DNA of 64,000 nt. Origin: Pandoraea sp. (lineage in GTDB: Bacteria > Pseudomonadota > Gammaproteobacteria > Burkholderiales > Burkholderiaceae). The translations under genes were made by a program, and so were the position numbers. Each line of letters opens with the position of its first letter. Position 1 is the first letter of the stretch. The notes under the pieces were generated by a model. That model had not been told where the DNA came from. It did no database searches and was given only the letters and a program-made list of their open reading frames with translations. Positions 1 to 8,385 of the stretch are shown here, one piece after another. The stretch spans positions 29,263 to 93,262 of the forward strand of contig JARLJF010000016.1 in assembly GCA_031291335.1 (NCBI GenBank). Direction: 5' to 3'.

Positions 1-2
1 CG

Positions 3-278
3 AAGTACAACGTGGCACCCGATCAGTTCGCAGCGCAAGCCTATGACGCGATGTACATCGCGGCGGGTGCGATCAAGAACGTGAAGATCTCGGGCAACCT
101 GGAAGCTGATCGCAAGGCACTGCGCGACGCGCTGCCGAAGGTCACGCACGAAGGCGCTACGGGCAAGTTTGCGTTCCGTCAGGCCACGGGCAAGAACGGC
201 AAGCCGGCAGGCTACGATGCACAACAGGCACCGATCGTCAGTGTGACGAAGGGTACCAAGTACGTCATCGAGAAGTAA
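3..278 (+). CDS. Branched-chain amino acid ABC transporter substrate-binding protein, C-terminal end (partial)
   Basis: Only the last 91 codons are in the window; the 5' end lies upstream of base 1. The visible part matches the C-terminal end of a LivK/LivJ-type periplasmic binding protein (type 1 fold). It has the usual segment with a tyrosine-rich helix (AYDAMYIAAGAIKN) followed by a region where the ligand-dependent growth of a peptide chain 'GATGKFAF' and a closing beta strand appear. The call rests mostly on context: it is followed by two permeases and two ATPases of the LivHMGF type in the same direction. The substrate could be a branched-chain amino acid, another amino acid, an amide or an aromatic acid. 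Confidence 0.8.
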   Translation, partial: KYNVAPDQFAAQAYDAMYIAAGAIKNVKISGNLEADRKALRDALPKVTHEGATGKFAFRQATGKNGKPAGYDAQQAPIVSVTKGTKYVIEK

Positions 279-307
279 GCAGCCCGGCAGTACTTGAAGA
301 AGTCCGC

Positions 308-339
308 ATGGGCGTAGAGCTGAAAGGCGCTACGCCCAT
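308..339 (+). other. Intergenic hairpin between the binding-protein gene and livH
   Basis: A perfect 10-bp inverted repeat (ATGGGCGTAG at 308-317, CTACGCCCAT at 330-339, 12-nt loop) lies in the 130-nt gap. It is followed by GGCGTTTCT, so there is no proper U-run. Hairpins at this spot in ABC operons often stabilise the 3' end of the highly expressed binding-protein mRNA or cause partial termination. That role is an inference here. Confidence 0.5.
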
Positions 340-408
340 CGGCGTTTCTGGCGCACGCCGTACCCCCTTGCGGCGCGCGCCTCCGTCCCTCAGGCTGGAA
401 TACACACC

Positions 409-1290
409 ATGCTGGAACAGCAACTCGTCAACGCGCTCTCCCTCGGGTGCGTGTACGCCTTGTTCGCGCTCGGGTTCACACTCGTGTTCGGCATCCTCGG
501 CGTCATCAATCTTTCGCACGGCGCGGTCTTCATGGTCGGTGCCTATGCGGCACTGCAAGCCGTTGTGCGTCTTCATCTGCCGCTGTGGGCGGGCGTCTTG
601 ACGGCGGTCATCGTCGCCGGTCTGCTTGGCCTGCTCATCGACGTGCTGGTGCTCAAGCCGTTGCGCAAACGCGGCGCGCCTCACCTGATTCCGATGATCG
701 CCACCATTGGCGTGGGCATTCTGCTCAACAACGGTATTCAAGGCATTTTCGGTGCGGAGAACCTGCGTTTCCCGTACGACGTCGTGTCGCAGGAGACCCT
801 GACGGTCGCCGGCGTGCACATGACCGTGCTCGAACTCGCGATCATCTTCATCTCGTTTGCGCTCATGGCCGTGCTCATCACCACGATCAAGAGGACGCAA
901 CTGGGTCGCGCGCTGCGCGCCATCGCCGAATCGCCGAAGGCGGCCTATCTGCTCGGGATCAACGTCGAGGGCCTGTTCCTGGCGACGTCGTTCGCTGCGG
1001 CAGGTCTGGGCGGCATGGCGGGTGTGCTGATCGGGCTGTACTCCAATGCGGTGTTCCCGCTAATGGGGCAACCGATGCTGCACAAGGGTATCGCGGTGAT
1101 CATTCTGGGCGGTATGGGCGACATCCGTGGCGCGATGATCGGTGGCTTGTTCCTTGGCTTTGCCGAGGTCATGTCGGTCGCGTACATCGGTTCGAACATG
1201 CGCGACGCCGTGGCGTTCGGCCTGCTGTTCCTGATCCTGCTGGTGCGTCCGCAGGGGTTGTTCGGCAAAGTGCTCGAACGCAAAGCGTAA
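409..1290 (+). CDS. livH: Branched-chain amino acid ABC transporter permease LivH
   Basis: A 293-residue inner-membrane permease of the LivH family, with about eight hydrophobic segments. It carries the typical N-terminal LGCVYALFALGFTLVFGILG stretch and the conserved C-terminal GGMGDIRGAMIGG loop that contacts the ATPases. Length fits the family (290-310). It forms the channel with LivM. The ATG start at 409 gives the normal N-terminus. It sits 130 nt after the binding-protein gene and 13 nt before livM, clearly one operon. Substrate specificity cannot be read from the permease. Confidence 0.9.
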   Translation: MLEQQLVNALSLGCVYALFALGFTLVFGILGVINLSHGAVFMVGAYAALQAVVRLHLPLWAGVLTAVIVAGLLGLLIDVLVLKPLRKRGAPHLIPMIATIGVGILLNNGIQGIFGAENLRFPYDVVSQETLTVAGVHMTVLELAIIFISFALMAVLITTIKRTQLGRALRAIAESPKAAYLLGINVEGLFLATSFAAAGLGGMAGVLIGLYSNAVFPLMGQPMLHKGIAVIILGGMGDIRGAMIGGLFLGFAEVMSVAYIGSNMRDAVAFGLLFLILLVRPQGLFGKVLERKA

Positions 1291-1303
1291 TCACGGGGGC
1301 GCA

Positions 1304-2179
1304 ATGGACTGGTTCAATAATTTCTGGGCGGTTTACAGCAATCTGGTGCTGACTCTTGGCACCAACGCGCTGCTGGCCCTGTCGATCTACCTCACGCTCT
1401 CGTGCGGCATGCTGGCGATGGCCAATGCGGCGTTCATGGGCATTGGCGCGTACACTGCGGCGTTGCTCACCATGAACTACGACACACCGTTTGCGGTGTC
1501 GCTCGCGGGCGGCATGGCCGCGCCGGCGCTCGTCGCGTTCATCATCGGCAAGCCGACGCTGCGTCTGTCGGGCGTGTATCTGGCGATGGCGACGCTCGGC
1601 TTCGGTGAAGTCGTGCGCGTGTTGATTCTGAATACCGAAGACCTGACCGGCGGTGCGCTGGGCTTGAACGGCATTCCGCAGCTTACGCAGTGGTGGCACG
1701 TTGCCGGTGCCGTCGTGATCGCTCTTGCCGTGCTGTGGCGTCTGCGTCGTTCCAAGGTTGGCCGTGCTTTCGAAGCCATCAAGGAAGACGAGACGGCGGC
1801 GGGCCTCATGGGCATCAACGTCACGGGTTACAAGATGCTCGCGTTCGTGCTGGGCGCTGTGCTTGCCGGATTGGCAGGGGCGCTCAATGCGCATCTGACG
1901 TTCTTCATCGGACCGAACGAATTCGGTTTCGACCGTGGCGTCGAGATTCTCACGATGGCGATTCTTGGCGGTATCAACGGACTGGTCGGCCCGGTACTGG
2001 GCAGCACCATTCTGACGTTGTTGCCTGAGTTGCTGCGCGCATTCAACGACTTCCGCCTTGTGGTCAACGGCCTGATCCTGGTGCTGATCGTGCTGTTCCT
2101 GCCCAAGGGTATCTGGGATCCGATGCGATTTCGGCGTTGGTTCCGTGCCGACAAGGCGCGTTCGGCCTCTTCCACGTAA
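1304..2179 (+). CDS. livM: Branched-chain amino acid ABC transporter permease LivM
   Basis: A 291-residue permease of the LivM family. It shows repeated hydrophobic segments, the conserved ALSIYLTLSCGMLAMANAAF entry motif, and a GGINGLVGPVLGS loop near residue 225 that is the ATPase-coupling EAA-like region. It pairs with LivH to form the membrane pore. The gene lies 13 nt after livH and 18 nt before livG. The C-terminus ends in a basic cytoplasmic tail (RFRRWFRADKARS). Length is on the short side for LivM, as in other Burkholderiaceae Liv-type systems. Confidence 0.9.
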   Translation: MDWFNNFWAVYSNLVLTLGTNALLALSIYLTLSCGMLAMANAAFMGIGAYTAALLTMNYDTPFAVSLAGGMAAPALVAFIIGKPTLRLSGVYLAMATLGFGEVVRVLILNTEDLTGGALGLNGIPQLTQWWHVAGAVVIALAVLWRLRRSKVGRAFEAIKEDETAAGLMGINVTGYKMLAFVLGAVLAGLAGALNAHLTFFIGPNEFGFDRGVEILTMAILGGINGLVGPVLGSTILTLLPELLRAFNDFRLVVNGLILVLIVLFLPKGIWDPMRFRRWFRADKARSASST

Positions 2180-2197
2180 GCGGACGGGGAATACGAC

Positions 2198-2998
2198 ATG
2201 CTTAAGCTTTCCAATATTTCCAAGCGATTCGGTGGACTTCACGTGCTGCAGGACGTGAACATCGAGGTGCCGCAAGGCACCATCTTTGGCCTGATTGGCC
2301 CGAACGGTGCGGGTAAGACGACAGTCTTCAACCTGATCACCGGCCTGTTGCAGCCCACGGGTGGCAGCATCACGTTCGACGGCGAGAGTCTTGTGGGGCA
2401 GAAGCCGCACAAGATCACGCAGCGCGGCGTCGCCCGTACGTTCCAGAACATCCGCATCTTCAAGGAGATGACGCTGATCGAGAACGTGGTGGTCGGCATG
2501 CATCGGCATCTCTCGTACGGCCCGGCTGGCCTGTTGCTGTCGCTGCCGGGGTTTCGCGAGATGGAGAAGCGTTCGCGCGAGCGCGCCCACGAGTTGCTTT
2601 CGTGGGTGAAGCTCGACCACAAGGCATACGACATTGCCGACAACCTCTCGTACGGCGACCAGCGCAAGCTTGAGCTGGCACGGGCGCTTGCGACAGAGCC
2701 GAAGCTGTTGCTGCTCGACGAGCCGGTGGCTGGCATGAACACGGGCGAGAAGGTCGATCTCATGAGCGAGATCGAGAACATCAAGGCGCGCGGTTACACG
2801 ATCTTCATGATCGAGCACGACATGCGCTTCGTGATGGGCCTGTGTGAACGCATCGCGGTATTGAACTTCGGCCGGATCATCGCTGAAGGCAAGCCTGACG
2901 AGATCAAGAACAACCCGCAGGTCATCGAAGCCTATCTTGGCCGCGATGACGACGACGATACGGCTGTGCTTGCGTCCGGCGCGGAGGACAAGGCATGA
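2198..2998 (+). CDS. livG: Branched-chain amino acid ABC transporter ATP-binding protein LivG
   Basis: A 266-residue ABC ATPase. Walker A is GPNGAGKTT at residues 34-42, the signature is LSYGDQRKLE near 148, and Walker B LLLLDEP near 170. The LivG-specific DEPVAGMN and the 'EHDM' H-loop are present. An acidic run (DDDDDT) near the C-terminus is an unremarkable local oddity. It energises import through LivHM as a heterodimer with LivF. Its stop overlaps the start of livF (ATGA at 2995-2998), which suggests translational coupling. Confidence 0.92.
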   Translation: MLKLSNISKRFGGLHVLQDVNIEVPQGTIFGLIGPNGAGKTTVFNLITGLLQPTGGSITFDGESLVGQKPHKITQRGVARTFQNIRIFKEMTLIENVVVGMHRHLSYGPAGLLLSLPGFREMEKRSRERAHELLSWVKLDHKAYDIADNLSYGDQRKLELARALATEPKLLLLDEPVAGMNTGEKVDLMSEIENIKARGYTIFMIEHDMRFVMGLCERIAVLNFGRIIAEGKPDEIKNNPQVIEAYLGRDDDDDTAVLASGAEDKA

Positions 2999-3708
2999 GC
3001 GCGCTGCTCGAAGTGAAGGGCCTGAAGGTGGCCTATGGGCATATCGAGGCTGTGAAGGGCGTCGATTTCTCGTTGCGCGAGCACGAGATCACGTCCCTCG
3101 TGGGCGCCAATGGCGCGGGCAAGTCGACAACGCTGCTGGCGCTGTCGGGCCTCATCAAAAAGCAGGCTGGCTCGATCCTTTTCCAGGGGGAGGAGATTGG
3201 TGGTCTGCCGCCGAACAAGATCGTGCAGCGAGGCTTGGTACAGGTAGCGGAAGGCCGCGCCACGCTGACGACGATGTCGGTACGCGAGAACCTTGAGCTT
3301 GGTGCATACACGCGTCGGGACAAGCAGAACGTGAAGCCGGATCTGGACAAGGTGCTGGAGCGTTTCCCGCGGCTGGCGGAGCGGATCGAGCAGATGGCGG
3401 GCAATCTGTCGGGCGGCGAACAGCAGATGCTGGCCATTGGCCGGGCACTGATGGCACGTCCGAAATTGTTGTTGCTTGACGAGCCGTCGATGGGTCTTGC
3501 GCCGATCATCGTGCAGGGCATCTTCAACACGCTGAAGGAGATCAACGCGGACGGGTTGACGATCTTCCTGGTGGAGCAGAACGTGCGTCAGGCGTTGAAG
3601 ATTGCGCAGCATGGCTACGTGTTGGAGACCGGCAAGGTGGTGCTGGAGGATACGGGCCGCAACTTGCTGGGCAACCCCCGAGTGCTGGAAGCGTATTTGG
3701 GCGGCTAA
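2995..3708 (+). CDS. livF: Branched-chain amino acid ABC transporter ATP-binding protein LivF
   Basis: A 237-residue ABC ATPase, the normal LivF length. Walker A GANGAGKST is at residues 37-45, the signature LSGGEQQML near 138, and Walker B LLLLDEPSMGLAP near 158. This last motif is diagnostic for LivF as opposed to LivG. It is the last gene of the Liv-type operon. The start codon overlaps the livG stop by 4 nt. No clear rho-independent terminator follows; the next 429 bases hold a long inverted repeat instead. Confidence 0.92.
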   Translation: MSALLEVKGLKVAYGHIEAVKGVDFSLREHEITSLVGANGAGKSTTLLALSGLIKKQAGSILFQGEEIGGLPPNKIVQRGLVQVAEGRATLTTMSVRENLELGAYTRRDKQNVKPDLDKVLERFPRLAERIEQMAGNLSGGEQQMLAIGRALMARPKLLLLDEPSMGLAPIIVQGIFNTLKEINADGLTIFLVEQNVRQALKIAQHGYVLETGKVVLEDTGRNLLGNPRVLEAYLGG

Positions 3709-4137
3709 CGTCCAAGCCAAGGTCCAAGGAAAGGTTCAAGGAAAGAAAAAGCCCAGCCCCCACATTAAAAGGGGGGAGGCCAGACGAAGCAACTCATGCG
3801 GCGTTGACGGGTTATCTGACGATAGCTGGTCGACGCCGTTTTTGTATGGAGGGGGCGGAAATACCGATAAATCCGAGGGCGACGGTGGAGACGGATCGGC
3901 GCGCCTTTCTGCAGCGAGTTGGGTTTATGTCTGAGAGGCGGAAAGGGGCGCCGATCCGTCTGGAGGGCGGTGTTAAGGGGTATCAAACAGGCAAATGGAG
4001 GGCAGAAGGGCACATTGGCAGAGGGCGAGAATTGGTGCATGCTGCGGCTAAACGGTAGTCGGTAAACGGTGGCGGAGCTTCCTGGAAATCGGATGTTGCG
4101 GGGTCCGTCTGAGGCCTCAAAAATCGAAAGGGACCAC
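3709..4137 (+). other. Gene-free gap between livF and the diguanylate cyclase gene
   Basis: This 429-base stretch has no convincing coding region on either strand. It opens with short imperfect direct repeats of CCAAGG/TCAAGG type (about 3712-3745). In the middle it contains a long inverted repeat (listed separately). Just before the next gene, an AAAGGGA ribosome-binding sequence precedes the ATG at 4138. Purine-rich G-runs dominate the plus strand, unlike the flanking genes. Confidence 0.5.
3890..3960. repeat. Long inverted repeat (stem about 20 bp)
   Basis: GACGGATCGGCGC (3890-3902) is the exact reverse complement of GCGCCGATCCGTC (3948-3960). After one G/G mismatch the arms continue with CCTTTC (3904-3909) pairing with GAAAGG (3941-3946). 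The loop is about 31 nt. Folded as RNA this is a strong hairpin, but no U-run follows on either strand, so it is not an ordinary terminator. It could be an mRNA 3'-end stabiliser for the Liv-type operon, a small RNA, or a REP-like element. Confidence 0.6.
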
Positions 4138-5577
4138 ATGGACGGCTTTTTGATGGAGCGGGCATCGCGAGGGCAGCGGGCATTTGCCGGTTGTCTGGCG
4201 ATCGCGATCCTTGCCGCCTTGATACTGGCGGCACCGCAAGCGACGGCGGTGTTGCCTGCGGTCGCGCCTTTCTTGCCGATGTGTGGGTTGACGGTGTTCA
4301 CGACGGCGACGATTGCATCGTTTCTGTTGGCAGCACAGTTTCAGGTGAGTCGGCTGCCGGTGTTCGGGCTGCTCGCGGGAGCTTATGCCTTTACCGCGCT
4401 GACGGTGGCGATGCAGTTGTTGACGTTCCCCGGCTTGTTCTCGCCGCAGGGGTTATTCAGTGCGTTCCCGACGACATCGGGTTGGATCTGGGCGATCTGG
4501 CACGCGGGTTTTCCTACGCTGGTGCTTGTTGCCATGATCTCGCGGCGTCTTTTCACGCCGCAGTCCGTGACGCAATTACCGCCGCCGGGGCGGGCGTTGT
4601 GGGTCTTCGTCGGCCTGCCGTTGATCGTGGGGGTACTGCTCTGCGTGACCGTGCTGGCTGTCGAGTTGCCGCCAGCGTTGTCGCCGGCGACGGCGCCCGG
4701 CGACTTCTCTGCTCGTGGCGCGGGCATTGTGTTGCTCGTGGTGAATCTCGTCGCGTTGGGGGCCGTGCTGGCGATTGGCCGATTGCGCACTGTGCTGGAT
4801 TTGTGGATAGCGCTGGCTGTCCTCGCGTGCGTGACGGACACGGTGCTCAGTCTGATGAGTACCGTCCGATTCTCGCTGGGCTGGTATCTGGCGCGGCTGT
4901 TCAGCATGTCGGCACCGGGGCTGCTTGTGTGCGTGCTTGTCTGGGAGGTTACGCGGTTGTATCGCGAACTGACGCGCGCGCATCTGCGGCTGATCGAATA
5001 CAGCAACCGCGACGCGCTCACTGGCATCTTCAATCGTCGTTACTTCAACGACCGGTTTCCGCGCGACTTCGAGCAGGCTCGCCGTTCGGGGCAACCGTTG
5101 TCGCTGTTGATGGTCGATGTCGATCACTTCAAGCGCTATAACGATGCGTACGGCCACCCGGTGGGGGACGAATGCCTTGAGCACGTTGCCCTGGCTATCA
5201 TGCGCGCGACGCATCGGCCGGCGGATATCGTGGCGCGCTATGGCGGCGAGGAGTTCGTGATCGTCCTGCCCGAAACCGACGCGAATGGCGCGTATTTCGT
5301 CGCCACACGCGTGACGGAGAGTGTCCGGGCGCTGGCAAAGCCTGGGCCGGGGCCGCAAGGGGTTGTGACCGTCAGCGTGGGGTGTGCGACGCATGTACCT
5401 CGGCAGGGGGATGCCACCGATACTCCGGAGCGTTTGATCGCGTTCGCCGATGAGGCGTTGTATGCTGCCAAGCGCCTCGGCCGTGACCGCGTCCATGTTG
5501 CTGAGGAAATTCCGCCTGAAAGTGACGGGCAAGGCGGCGCGGCAGCGAATGTGCCGCGCGCCGACCTGAGCGCTTGA
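4138..5577 (+). CDS. Membrane-anchored diguanylate cyclase (GGDEF domain)
   Basis: A 479-residue protein. The N-terminal ~280 residues carry about seven to eight hydrophobic segments, a MASE-like membrane sensor. The C-terminal ~170 residues form a GGDEF domain with DALTGIFNRRYF and active-site GGEEF at residue 369 (bases 5242-5256). An RPAD inhibitory I-site sits exactly five residues before it, so c-di-GMP product inhibition is expected. It should make cyclic di-GMP from GTP. ATG 4138 is preferred because AAAGGGA lies just upstream; an in-frame GTG at 4069 has no such site. The gene stands alone. The signal sensed is unknown. Confidence 0.88.
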   Translation: MDGFLMERASRGQRAFAGCLAIAILAALILAAPQATAVLPAVAPFLPMCGLTVFTTATIASFLLAAQFQVSRLPVFGLLAGAYAFTALTVAMQLLTFPGLFSPQGLFSAFPTTSGWIWAIWHAGFPTLVLVAMISRRLFTPQSVTQLPPPGRALWVFVGLPLIVGVLLCVTVLAVELPPALSPATAPGDFSARGAGIVLLVVNLVALGAVLAIGRLRTVLDLWIALAVLACVTDTVLSLMSTVRFSLGWYLARLFSMSAPGLLVCVLVWEVTRLYRELTRAHLRLIEYSNRDALTGIFNRRYFNDRFPRDFEQARRSGQPLSLLMVDVDHFKRYNDAYGHPVGDECLEHVALAIMRATHRPADIVARYGGEEFVIVLPETDANGAYFVATRVTESVRALAKPGPGPQGVVTVSVGCATHVPRQGDATDTPERLIAFADEALYAAKRLGRDRVHVAEEIPPESDGQGGAAANVPRADLSA

Positions 5578-5598
5578 CATCAAAGTCCGGCGCGAGAA

Positions 5599-5618
5599 CG
5601 GCGCGCGAGTGCGCGCCG
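5599..5618. terminator. Hairpin between convergent diguanylate cyclase and folA genes
   Basis: CGGCGCGC (5599-5606) and GCGCGCCG (5611-5618) form an 8-bp stem with a GAGT loop in the 46-nt gap between convergent genes. There is no U-run on either side, so the call as a terminator is weak and rests on position and stem strength. Confidence 0.35.
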
Positions 5619-5623
5619 CCACA

Positions 5624-6112
5624 TCAAATCCGTTCGTAAGTGACGAACGCGTAATCGAAGTCGTTCGGGGCAGGCGAGTGATGCGTCTCGCGCGCCGTCT
5701 CCTGCCATTGACCGGCCGGCAGATCGGGGAAATGCGCGTCACCTTCGAAGGCTTTGGCAATCTCCGTGACGACCACCTTGTCCGCACTCGCCAGCGATTC
5801 GGCGTACAGCTGCGCGCCGCCGATCAGACAGATTTCCTCGACACCCACACACAGCCGCATGGCATCGATGAGAGAGCCGGCCACTTCACAGCCGTCGATC
5901 TTCAAATCCGGATTGCGCGACACCACGATATTGCGGCGTCCCGGCAGCGGACGGCCGATCGAGTCGTAAGTCTTGCGTCCCATCACGACCGGCTTGCCGA
6001 GCGTCGTGCGCTTGAAGTGCGCGAGATCTTCCGGCAAACGCCACGGCAATTGATTGTCGCGCCCGATCACGCCGTTCTCGGCGCGGGCGACGACCAGCGT
6101 GAGCGTCGTCAT
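5624..6112 (-). CDS. folA: Dihydrofolate reductase
   Basis: A 162-residue type I dihydrofolate reductase, the normal length. It begins [17 protein letters not shown], with the conserved [15 protein letters not shown] segment (Trp and the active-site acid) and the NADPH-binding [18 protein letters not shown]. It reduces dihydrofolate to tetrahydrofolate with NADPH and is the target of trimethoprim. The start overlaps the stop of thyA by 4 nt (6109-6112). The two enzymes form one operon, which makes sense because ThyA generates the dihydrofolate that FolA recycles. Confidence 0.96.
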   Translation of the reverse strand: MTTLTLVVARAENGVIGRDNQLPWRLPEDLAHFKRTTLGKPVVMGRKTYDSIGRPLPGRRNIVVSRNPDLKIDGCEVAGSLIDAMRLCVGVEEICLIGGAQLYAESLASADKVVVTEIAKAFEGDAHFPDLPAGQWQETARETHHSPAPNDFDYAFVTYERI

Positions 6113-6903
6113 ACGGCCACCGGCGCTTTGATATGCGGATGCGCTTCGTACCCGACGATCTGGAAGTCTTCAAAACGGTAGTCGAAGATCGAATCGGGCT
6201 TGCGCGCGATCTCGAGCTTCGGCAGCGGGAACGGCTCGCGCGCAAGCTGCGTCGCGACCTGTTCCAGGTGGTTGTTGTACAGATGGCAGTCGCCGCCCGT
6301 CCAGATGAAATCACCAACATCCAGCCCGGTTTGCTGCGCCACCATGTGCGTGAGCAGTGCGTAGCTCGCGATGTTGAACGGCACGCCGAGGAAGATATCC
6401 GCGCTGCGCTGGTACAACTGGCACGACAGCTTGCCGTCTGCCACATAGAACTGGAAGAACGCGTGGCACGGCGGCAAAGCCATGCGCGGGATCTCGCCGA
6501 CGTTCCATGCGGAGACGATCAGACGGCGCGAGTCAGGCGTCGTGCGGATCTGGTCGATGATCTGTGTGATCTGATCGATGTGACCGCCGTCGGGCGTCGG
6601 CCACGAGCGCCATTGCGCGCCGTAGACCGGGCCGAGTTCACCGTCCGCATCTGCCCATTCGTTCCAGATGGAAACGCCGTTTTCCTGCAAATAGCGCACG
6701 TTCGTGCTGCCCTGCAGGAACCACAGCAGTTCGTGCACGATGGACTTGATATGCACTTTCTTGGTCGTGACGAGCGGGAATCCTTCCTGCAGGTCGAAGC
6801 GCATCTGATAGCCGAACACCGAGCGCGTGCCCGTGCCCGTGCGGTCAGTCTTGTCTGTGCCATGTTCGAGTACATGGCGCATGAAGTCGAGATACTGTTT
6901 CAT
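6109..6903 (-). CDS. thyA: Thymidylate synthase
   Basis: A 264-residue thymidylate synthase of the ThyA (not ThyX) type, same length as the E. coli enzyme. The catalytic cysteine sits in ALPPCHAFF at residue 146, identical in position to E. coli Cys146. The folate/dUMP segments DRTGTGT, VYGAQWR and the C-terminal PVAV tail are present. It methylates dUMP to dTMP and produces dihydrofolate. It is the first gene of a thyA-folA pair on the minus strand. Confidence 0.97.
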   Translation of the reverse strand: MKQYLDFMRHVLEHGTDKTDRTGTGTRSVFGYQMRFDLQEGFPLVTTKKVHIKSIVHELLWFLQGSTNVRYLQENGVSIWNEWADADGELGPVYGAQWRSWPTPDGGHIDQITQIIDQIRTTPDSRRLIVSAWNVGEIPRMALPPCHAFFQFYVADGKLSCQLYQRSADIFLGVPFNIASYALLTHMVAQQTGLDVGDFIWTGGDCHLYNNHLEQVATQLAREPFPLPKLEIARKPDSIFDYRFEDFQIVGYEAHPHIKAPVAV

Positions 6904-6962
6904 AGGCCCATCCGTTTTGCCGGATTTTACCAGCCTCTGAGTGACGGTGTACTTCCGACGCG

Positions 6963-8072
6963 TCAGACCAGGGGAGCGCTGGCCGTGAACGCTACGGGAT
7001 GGCGCACCGTCAGGCGCAGCCCCACGCGCTCGCCGGCCTCGTGCGCCAACTCGCCGTCCACGCGTGCAATCACCTCGCGGCCCGAGGCCAGACGCAGCGT
7101 ATAAAGCTGATCGGCCCCGCGGAACGCGCGCCTCACGAGCGTGGCTTCGAATGGACTGGCAGGGTCGTGCGCGATGTCGTCCGCTCGCAGCAGTACATCG
7201 ACGTGCACCGGATAGGTGTCTTTCGCCGCGGCGCGCAGCAGCTTGTCAGCCAGGGCTGGCAAGACGGGAATTTCGCCGAGTTCCAGCGAGATGCCCCCGC
7301 CGTCGGCGTTGCCGCGGAATGTGCCCGGGATCAGCGCACCGCGTCCGATGAAATCCGCCACTACACGGTTGGCGGGCGTACGCCACAACTCGCGCGCAGG
7401 CGACCATTGGGCAATCGCGCCCGCATGCATCACGCCGATGCGATCGGCCATCGCGAAGGCTTCGTGCTGGTCGTGCGTGACAAGGATTGCCGTCGCACCG
7501 CTCGCGCGGATGATCTCGCGCACCTCCACAGCCAGACGTTCGCGCAGGTCGAGATCCAGATTCGAAAACGGCTCGTCAAGCAGCAGCAAGGCGGGCGAGG
7601 GCGCGAGCGCGCGGGCGAGCGCTACGCGTTGCTGCTGACCGCCGGAGAGTTCATGCGGATACTTCGTCAGCGCACCGGCCAGACCGACCCGCTCGGCGAG
7701 CATTTCCACGCGCTCCTGACGCTCACCCCGCGCCATGCGCCCGAGGCCGAAACCGATGTTCTGGGCGACGCTCAGATGCGGGAACAACGCGTAATCCTGA
7801 AACACCACGCCGACGTGGCGACGCTCGGGCGGCTCGCTCAACTGCGCGTTGGCGACTTCGTGGCCGTCGAGCACGATGCGGCCACCAGCCAGGGGCTCGA
7901 AGCCACACACGGCGCGCAGCACCGTCGTCTTGCCGCAGCCGGACGGGCCCAGCAAACAGCCGATCTCGCCGCGTGCGAGCGACAACGACAGGTCGCGAAC
8001 CGCCGTGTGGATTTGGCCGGCAGCGTCGTAGCTGACTGAGATGTGGTCGAGCAGCAGGTAGGGCAGGGGCAT
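6963..8072 (-). CDS. fbpC: ABC transporter ATP-binding protein, ferric iron (FbpC) type
   Basis: A 369-residue ABC ATPase of the CUT/Fbp group. Walker [10 protein letters not shown] is at residues 42-50, signature [15 protein letters not shown] near 142, and Walker [13 protein letters not shown] near 163. A C-terminal TOBE-like regulatory domain runs from about 240 onwards. This architecture is shared by ferric, thiosulfate, spermidine and phosphonate importers. The neighbouring two-domain permease, transcribed divergently from the other side of a 313-nt gap, points to the Fe(III) system. No periplasmic FbpA is found in the window, so the ligand remains an inference. Confidence 0.75.
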   Translation of the reverse strand: MPLPYLLLDHISVSYDAAGQIHTAVRDLSLSLARGEIGCLLGPSGCGKTTVLRAVCGFEPLAGGRIVLDGHEVANAQLSEPPERRHVGVVFQDYALFPHLSVAQNIGFGLGRMARGERQERVEMLAERVGLAGALTKYPHELSGGQQQRVALARALAPSPALLLLDEPFSNLDLDLRERLAVEVREIIRASGATAILVTHDQHEAFAMADRIGVMHAGAIAQWSPARELWRTPANRVVADFIGRGALIPGTFRGNADGGGISLELGEIPVLPALADKLLRAAAKDTYPVHVDVLLRADDIAHDPASPFEATLVRRAFRGADQLYTLRLASGREVIARVDGELAHEAGERVGLRLTVRHPVAFTASAPLV

Positions 8073-8216
8073 CGGCGTGGGGTGGCAGGTGTCGACGCGA
8101 ACCCGTCAACGGAAATAGATTGATGAAAGCGAATCGATGGACGCGAGTCGGCGGCTTTATTCGACGGCCGGGCACTTTCCGCGTCCGGCCGCGTCAGAGA
8201 CCCAATCGCGAATGCG

Positions 8217-8222
8217 TATAAT
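8217..8222 (+). promoter_or_regulatory. Perfect -10 hexamer (TATAAT) ahead of the iron permease gene
   Basis: An exact TATAAT lies in the gap between divergent transporter genes, followed by a short A/T-rich run. No good -35 is seen at 16-18 nt upstream (best is TCAGAG at 8194), so this may be an activator-dependent promoter. I looked for but did not recognise a Fur box. Confidence 0.4.
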
Positions 8223-8385
8223 TTACAACGCTTTAGACCGGTGAACGTCAGCCGGTTCCCTGCGGCGAGCCAAGGAAACGAGGCGTGCGGCTACCCGCCG
8301 GTGCCAACGCGCTCTCCGATCGTCAATGCGCGGGTCCGTCCGCTTACCGATTCGTCCATTCACCGTTACCCGCCACGATTTGCCG

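Noticed and set aside
3712..3745. Short CCAAGG-type direct repeats after livF
   Set aside because: Imperfect and short; could be chance in a purine-rich region and carry no clear function.
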